A stretch of 64,000 bases of DNA from Littorina saxatilis. Taxonomy: Eukaryota; Mollusca; Gastropoda; Littorinimorpha; Littorinidae. This document shows positions 58,584 through 64,000 of the stretch, piece after piece (position 1 is the first letter of the stretch; every line of letters starts with the position of its first letter). The stretch is taken from contig NC_090255.1 of the NCBI RefSeq assembly GCF_037325665.1, positions 4,908,242-4,972,241 on the forward strand, given 5' to 3'. The notes under the pieces were generated by a model. The model was given only the letters and a program-made list of their open reading frames with translations. It had not been told where the DNA came from and searched no databases. A program made the translations under genes and the position numbers.

Positions 58584-61240
58584 ACAAACTCCGGAAATAA
58601 CTTTGTATGGGTTGTGAAAGAGTGACTACTCTTGCTTTCAGTGAGGCAAGCTTTCTACACATGCTCCATATGTATCAGACACACCCCTCGTCAGTGACTG
58701 GCCTATACTGTCATGTGTTTCAGACACACTCCTCGTCAGTGACTGGCCTATACTGTCATGTGTTTCAGACACACCCCTCGTCAGTGACTGGCCTATACTG
58801 TCATGTGTTTCAGACACACCCCTCGTCAGTGACTGGCCTATACTGTCATGTGACCCCTCGTCAGTGACTGGCCTATCCTGTCATGTGTTTCAGACACACC
58901 CCTCGTCAGTGACTGGCCTATACTGTCATGTGTTTCAGACACACCCCTCGTCAGTGACTGGCCTATACTGTCATGTGTTTCAGACACACCCCTCGTCAGT
59001 GACTGGCCTATACTGTCATGTGTTTCAGACACACCCCTCGTCAGTGACTGGCCTATACTGTCATGTGTTTCAGACACACCCCTCGTCAGTGACTGGCCTA
59101 TACTGTCATGTGTTTCAGACACACCCCTCGTCAGTGACTGGCCTATACTGTCATGTGTTTCAGACACACCCCTCGTCAGTGACTGGCCTATACTGTCATG
59201 TGTTTCAGACACACCCCTCGTCAGTGACTGGCCTATACTGTCATGTGTTTCAGACACACCCCTCATCAGTGACTGGCCTGTACTGTCATGTGTTTCAGAC
59301 ACACCCCTCATCAGTGACTGGCCTATACTGTCATGTGTTTCAGACACACCCCTGATCAGTGACTGGCCTATACTGTCATGTGTTTCAGGCACACCCCTCG
59401 TCAGTGACTGGCCTATACTGTCATGTGTTTCAGACACACCCCTCGTCAGTGACTGGCCTATACAGTCATGTGTTTCAGACACACCCCTCATCAGTGACTG
59501 GCCTATACTGTCATGTGTTTCAGACACACCCCTGATCAGTGACTGGCCTATACTGTCATGTGTTTCAGACACACCCCTCATCAGTGACTGGCCTATACTG
59601 TCATGTGTTTCAGACACACCCCTCATCAGTGACTGGCCTATACTGTCATGTGTTTCAGACACACCCCTCGTCAGTGACTGGCCTATACTGTCATGTGTTT
59701 CAGACACACCCCTCATCAGTGACTGGCCTATACTGTCATGTGTTTCAGACACACCCCTCGTCAGTGACTGGCCTATACTGTCATGTGTTTCAGACACACC
59801 CCTCATGAGTGACTGGCCTATACTGTCATGTGTTTCAGACACACCCCTCGTCAGTGACTGGCCTATACTGTCATGTGTTTCAGACACACCCCTCGTCAGT
59901 GACTGGCCTATACTGTCATGTGTTTCAGACACACCCCTCGTCAGTGACTGGCCTTTACTGTCATGTGTTTCAGACACACCCCTCGTCAGTGACTGGCCTA
60001 TACTGTCATGTGTTTCAGACACACCCCTCGTCAGTGACTGGCCTATACTGTCATGTGTTTCAGACACACCCCTCATCAGTGACTGGCCTATACTGTCATG
60101 TGTTTCAGACACACCCCTCATCAGTGACTGGCCTATACTGTCATGTGTTTCAGACACACCCCTCATCAGTGACTGGCCTATACTGTCATGTGTTTCAGAC
60201 ACACCCCTCGTCAGTGACTGGCCTATACTGTCATGTGTTTCAGACACACCCCTCGTCAGTGACTGGCCTATACTGTCATGTGTTTCAGACACACCCCTCA
60301 TCAGTGACTGGCCTGTACTGTCATGTGTTTCAGACACACCCCTCATCAGTGACTGGCCTATACTGTCATGTGTTTCAGACACACCCCTCATCAGTGACAG
60401 GCCTATACTGTCATGTGTTTCAGACACACCCCTCATCAGTGACTGGCCTATACTGTCATGTGTTTCAGACACACCCCTCATCAGTGACTGGCCTATACTG
60501 TCATGTGTTTCAGACACACCCCTCGTCAGTGACTGGCCTATACTGTCATGTGTTTCAGACACACCCCTCGTCAGTGACTGGCCTATACTGTCATGTGTTT
60601 CAGACACACCCCTCGTCAGTGACTGGCCTATATTGTCATGTGTTTCAGACACACCCCTCATCAGTGACTGGCCTATACAGTCATGTGTTTCAGACTCACC
60701 CCTCATCAGTGACTGGCCTATACTGTCATGTGTTTCAGACACACCCCTCATCAGTGACTGGCCTATACTGTCATGTGTTTCAGACACACCCCTCATCAGT
60801 GACTGGCCTATACTGTCATGTGTTTCAGACACACCCCTCATCAGTGACTGGCCTATACTGTCATGTGTTTCAGACACACCCCTCATCAGCGACTGGCCTA
60901 TACTGTCATGTGTTTCAGACACACCCCTCATCAGTGACTGGCCTATACTGTCATGTGTTTCAGACACACCCCTCATCAGTGACTGGCCTATACTGTCATG
61001 TGTTTCAGACACACCCCTCATCAGTGACTGGCCTATACTGTCATGTGTTTCAGACACACCCCTCATCAGTGACTGGCCTATACCGTCATGGGGGAAAGTT
61101 TGACTCACTAAAAGCAAGAGTATTCACTCTTTCACAACCAAAGTTGACAGAGTTATTTCCGAACATTTTCTATTCTGTTTACTCAACTTTCCACACACTT
61201 CTCACTGACTGACAGAGTTATTTCCAAACATTGTCTATTG
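58584..61240. mobile_element. TIR element D, copy with the amplified 45-bp core
   Basis: Left arm CCGGAAATAACTTTGTATGG, GTTGTGAAAGAGTGACTAC and CTTGCTTTCAGTGAGG; right arm is its complement (AAAGCAAGAGTATTCACTC, TTTCACAACC, GAGTTATTTCCGAACA), about 90 bp each. Everything between is the 45-bp array. Confidence 0.8.
58676..61090. repeat. 45-bp minisatellite, 54 units
   Basis: Unit runs CAGACACACCCCTCGTCAGT, GACTGGCCTATACTG, TCATGTGTTT. Period is exactly 45 bp except one unit lacking 10 bp (58850). The main variants, CCTCG and CCTCA, are grouped in blocks, and rare variants (CCTGATCAG, CTGTACTG, ATACAGTC) recur, indicating local block duplication. Because 45 is divisible by 3, several frames stay open for hundreds of codons; these are not genes. 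Confidence 0.97.
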
Positions 61241-61704
61241 TGGAAGAGTTTTTCATGTGAACACCGCCCTGTTTTAACTGACTCTGGGCCAACTTCAACC
61301 CAGTTTCTCTGGCTGGCGGCAGATGTTTGCTGAGTGTGGGTGGTGAATTGACCATGTGAATGCTGTTTTGTAGTATGTAAGGACTACACTAGCACTGTAC
61401 ATATCATGCCCAGTAGTATCACCTTGGCCAATGCATGTACAGCAACTTTGCATCATTCTTGGTTATGATTTACAGGTCCCGTCCTTCACGCTAAAGAAGA
61501 ATTAATGTCATTTTCTGCAAGGAGAGGCCTAATCAATTTTGGCCACTGGACCTATTTTAGATTTTGTTCAAGTCAGGAGTTCCCCAGCCTGATTCTTTCG
61601 CTTAGACACATACAAAGAATCAGTTGCATGGATGCATTTTGTGCAGTCTCTCCCCAGTTTGAGTGGGATTTTTTTTGCTGATTTTATTATCAGATTGGCA
61701 AAGG
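61241..61704. other. Downstream flank, no gene recognised
   Basis: Starts with the fragment of the old tandem duplication (GTGAACACCGCCCTG) and continues as unique non-coding sequence to the next transposon. Confidence 0.45.
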
Positions 61705-61932
61705 CAGACCTGTTTACCCTTACTATTTTGGAGTAATTTATTACTATTTTTTAGGATTGTTTGGGACAAAATACTCCATTTGAGTCCTGACTACGATTTT
61801 CAAGTGTGCTTCAAATTAGTTTTGTGTTGCTAATGTTGGCGTTTGTAACCACTGGGTTACTATTTTGGTCATCAGATTACTATTTTTGACTTGACCATTA
61901 CTCTTGTCAAGTGTCGGGGGTAAACAGGTCTG
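61705..61932. mobile_element. CAGACCTGTTTACCC MITE with 6-bp target duplication
   Basis: 228 bp, inverted ends CAGACCTGTTTACCC and GGGTAAACAGGTCTG, with CAAAGG at 61699-61704 and 61933-61938. Related: 35159-36757, about 50662-51010, and a single end at 10312. Confidence 0.8.
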
Positions 61933-61952
61933 CAAAGGTGTTCATTCAAATG

Positions 61953-62210
61953 ATTCAACAGAAAATCCCCAGTCTCAACAGAAAATCCCCAGTCTCAACA
62001 GAAAATCCCCAGTCAGTCTCAACAGAAAATCCCCAGTCTCAACAGAAAATCCCCTGTCTCAACAGAAAATCCCCAGTCAGTCTCAACAGAAAATCCCCAG
62101 TCTCAACAGAAAATCCCCAGTCTCAACAGAAAATCCCCGGCCTCAACAGAAAATCCCCAGTCTCAACAGAAAATCCCCAGTCTCAACAGAAAATCCCCAG
62201 TCTCAAGAGG
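61953..62210. repeat. About 13 tandem 20-bp units
   Basis: Unit TCTCAACAGAAAATCCCCAG with two 24-bp variants (extra CAGT). The 183-codon frame across it is mostly this repeat. Confidence 0.92.
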
Positions 62211-62893
62211 ATGCAGCCAGACTGTGGATTTGTTGGCATGTTTTTGTTAAAGTTGGAGCATGTTCTCTTGTGAGAAGCAAAGGGCCTGAGCCAATCTGTA
62301 GCGATGAAAATGATTGGTTGCACGACATGGCCATTGTACTTGAAACCTGGAAGACAACTTATGGTGAGTTTTGCCATCATATCAGCTTTTCTCATGACAA
62401 TGCAAAAGACAATTTCCTGCAATGTGAATGCTTCAGACAGAGCCGTCATGGCTGAATTTTTATTAAATTAACAGCAACCATTTTGTCCAGGTAAATACTG
62501 GGCTGTTTATGCGACTGTGTTGTTTTTCTTGCCAGGACTGGAAATAACAAACAGACGACTTGTGGTAGTACAGTAGAAACGTCCTTTTGACTGGTTGTCA
62601 TGACAAATGTTGTGTTATAGTATGTATTGTGACAGCTGGTCAGTGGGTGGGTGGGGGGGGGGGGGGGGGGGGGAAGTGTGTCATAAATGGGTGTTCCGCT
62701 GTATAAACTTCAGAAGCTGATGGCGTTTTTAGTTCAAAGTTGTCTATGCATGTCATCGATTTATGCTTTGCCTGAAAAGTTTGGTGGTTGATAAAGATCT
62801 GTGTCGTTTAGGATGGAGAGTAAAATGGCTGTTGTCACAGCAACTCACATGTTTCTTATTGTATGCAATGAACTCCCACGCTAGTTTGAAAAG
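62211..62893. other. Unassigned sequence with G run
   Basis: No splice-bounded or conserved coding segment recognised. A G homopolymer lies at 62651-62673. Confidence 0.45.
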
Positions 62894-63160
62894 AGGGGGG
62901 GCCAGGTAGCTCAGTTGGTCGAGCACTGGACTAGTGATCCTAGGCTTGCGTGTTCCAATCCGGGCCGGGCCGGACATGGGTTAACTTTATGTGCAGACCT
63001 TGAGACAGTGTCCATGTCCCACCCCTGTGTCACCACTGTGGTACGTAAAAGACCTGGGTCATTCTGCCATACGTGCAGGTGGCTGATACCACCTAAACAC
63101 GTATACACTTTTTGTGTATCTCATCTCATCTAAAGTCGGGGTATAGTGGAATATTTCTCT
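62894..63160 (+). mobile_element. SINE D, second copy, in a 39-bp direct repeat
   Basis: GGTAGCTCAGTTGGTCGAGC head with a degenerate B box (GTGTTCCAATCC), same body as 49602. The flanks 62855-62893 and 63161-63199 (TATTGTATGCAATGA core, CTAGTTTGA) match with about four differences, an unusually long flanking repeat. Confidence 0.8.
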
Positions 63161-63463
63161 CTTATTGTATGCAATGAGCTCCCACCCTAGTTTGAGAATG
63201 GCATGTATTTGTACACTGTCTCCGCTGTTCTCATCAAAATGTGTTGCTTGTCATTCAAAAAAAAATGTCTTCTCTATCTCAAAATTAAAAAGAATGGCAA
63301 TCACAACTTGTGCAAATATGGTTAGTGATATTTTCAATCAAATAGAGATTTAGTGCCAACAATTGATTCACTAAGAGAAAAAGTGTTTGTTTGTTTGTTT
63401 GTTTGGGTGTTTGTTTGTTTGGGTGTTTGATGGGAGGTTGTGAGGGAGGGGTGACTCACTACA

Positions 63464-63610
63464 GTGGAACCCCCCCTTTTTAAGACCTCCAAACATCTGA
63501 AAAAACAAGGTCTTAAAAGGGAGAATGGGGATAAATGTACAGGGCTTGTGAATATATCAAGGCAAGGTCTTACAAGGGAGGAAGCAAATTTCATTCGGGG
63601 GTCTTTATAA
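63464..63610. mobile_element. TA-flanked foldback repeat, left part
   Basis: CAGTGGAACCCCCCCTTTTT after TA, then AAGACCTCC and GGTCTTAAAAGGGAG. The far end is degenerate. Confidence 0.6.
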
Positions 63611-64000
63611 CTCATTGTCTCTCAGGTACGGATATATATATATCCGTAGCCACTCATATTGACCAGGTACGGATATATCCGCTCAGACTGTTAGCTTCAG
63701 TCGCTTCCTGTAACGTCCATCTAACGCCTGCATTCCAGCGTGTTGCTACACAGTATCTACACAGTTACTACAATTCTGAGTGACCTGCTGCAGCACAGCT
63801 GGTCTCGGTTAAAAAAAACTTGGTCAACATGGGTGGGGTAGAATGTGTTAAAGGGAGGTTCCTCTGTATCGCATGAAAGGTCTGTCAGCTACTTTCATGT
63901 TCAGTTGCCTTGGCTGTATTTATTACTATAAGTATGCTGTTGGTGGTTGTGTCTGCTGTTACATTTTGCCATCAGTTGTTTTTTACATAGTCATGTGTTG
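63611..64000. other. Right edge, nothing recognised
   Basis: Contains two GGTACGGATATAT copies (63627, 63667) around an AT palindrome, otherwise unique non-coding sequence. Confidence 0.4.

Noticed and set aside
58838-61117. 759-codon minus-strand open frame of repeated SETHDSIGQSLMRGV
   Set aside because: It is the 45-bp minisatellite read in one of several open frames; 45 is divisible by 3, so long frames on both strands are automatic. No flanking exon, signal or conserved domain.
59805-61212. 432- and 467-codon plus-strand frames
   Set aside because: Same 45-bp array in two other frames.
61904-62455. 183-codon frame after the 20-bp repeat
   Set aside because: Two thirds is the 20-bp tandem repeat; the remainder has no splice-site support or recognised similarity.

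Overview
This is a piece of an animal nuclear genome, most likely from a mollusc and probably a marine gastropod. Three things point that way. There is a complete metazoan-type bifunctional mRNA-capping enzyme gene with 18 small coding exons. There are many tRNA-derived SINEs and non-LTR retrotransposon pieces of the kind I associate with molluscs. The DNA is very rich in CA, CT and G-run microsatellites. The gastropod guess rests on memory of repeat style and was not tested by search. No bacterial operon, CRISPR array or phage is present.

Layout. At 1-1045 lies the open endonuclease domain of a LINE on the minus strand, next to a 200-base assembly gap (1046-1245). From about 1.5 to 9.35 kb, a chain of splice-bounded segments without a long reading frame looks like a plus-strand spliced non-coding RNA; its introns hold diverged foldback repeats, SINEs and a G-run minisatellite. 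From 9.4 to 17.3 kb there is only repeat-rich DNA, with a LINE 3' end at 12.5-13.6 kb. From 22.8 down to 17.4 kb on the minus strand I assemble a four-exon gene for a protein of 126 residues that I do not recognise. From 23 to 32 kb the DNA is microsatellites, LINE fragments, a young 5'-truncated LINE with a 15-bp target duplication, and direct duplications. From 34398 to 57602 on the plus strand lies the mRNA-capping enzyme gene (RNGTT), every exon joined in phase to give 604 residues. It has the tyrosine-phosphatase-like triphosphatase site [10 protein letters not shown] and the guanylyltransferase site KADG. Downstream, 58.6-61.2 kb is a 54-unit, 45-bp minisatellite held between inverted repeats.

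The two protein genes are divergently arranged (minus strand 22.8 kb, plus strand 34.4 kb) and I see no functional link between them. The most informative part of the window is the mobile DNA inside and around the genes. It includes a three-level nest in RNGTT intron 4 (TA-flanked foldback, then a Harbinger-like MITE, then a piggyBac-like MITE) with the empty site preserved elsewhere. A SINE body is found under three different tRNA-like heads. A transposon-like element has an internal 45-bp segment that is single in two relatives and amplified 54 times in a third. Two short RNGTT exon-edge duplications carry working-looking splice signals, and one RNGTT intron uses a GC donor.
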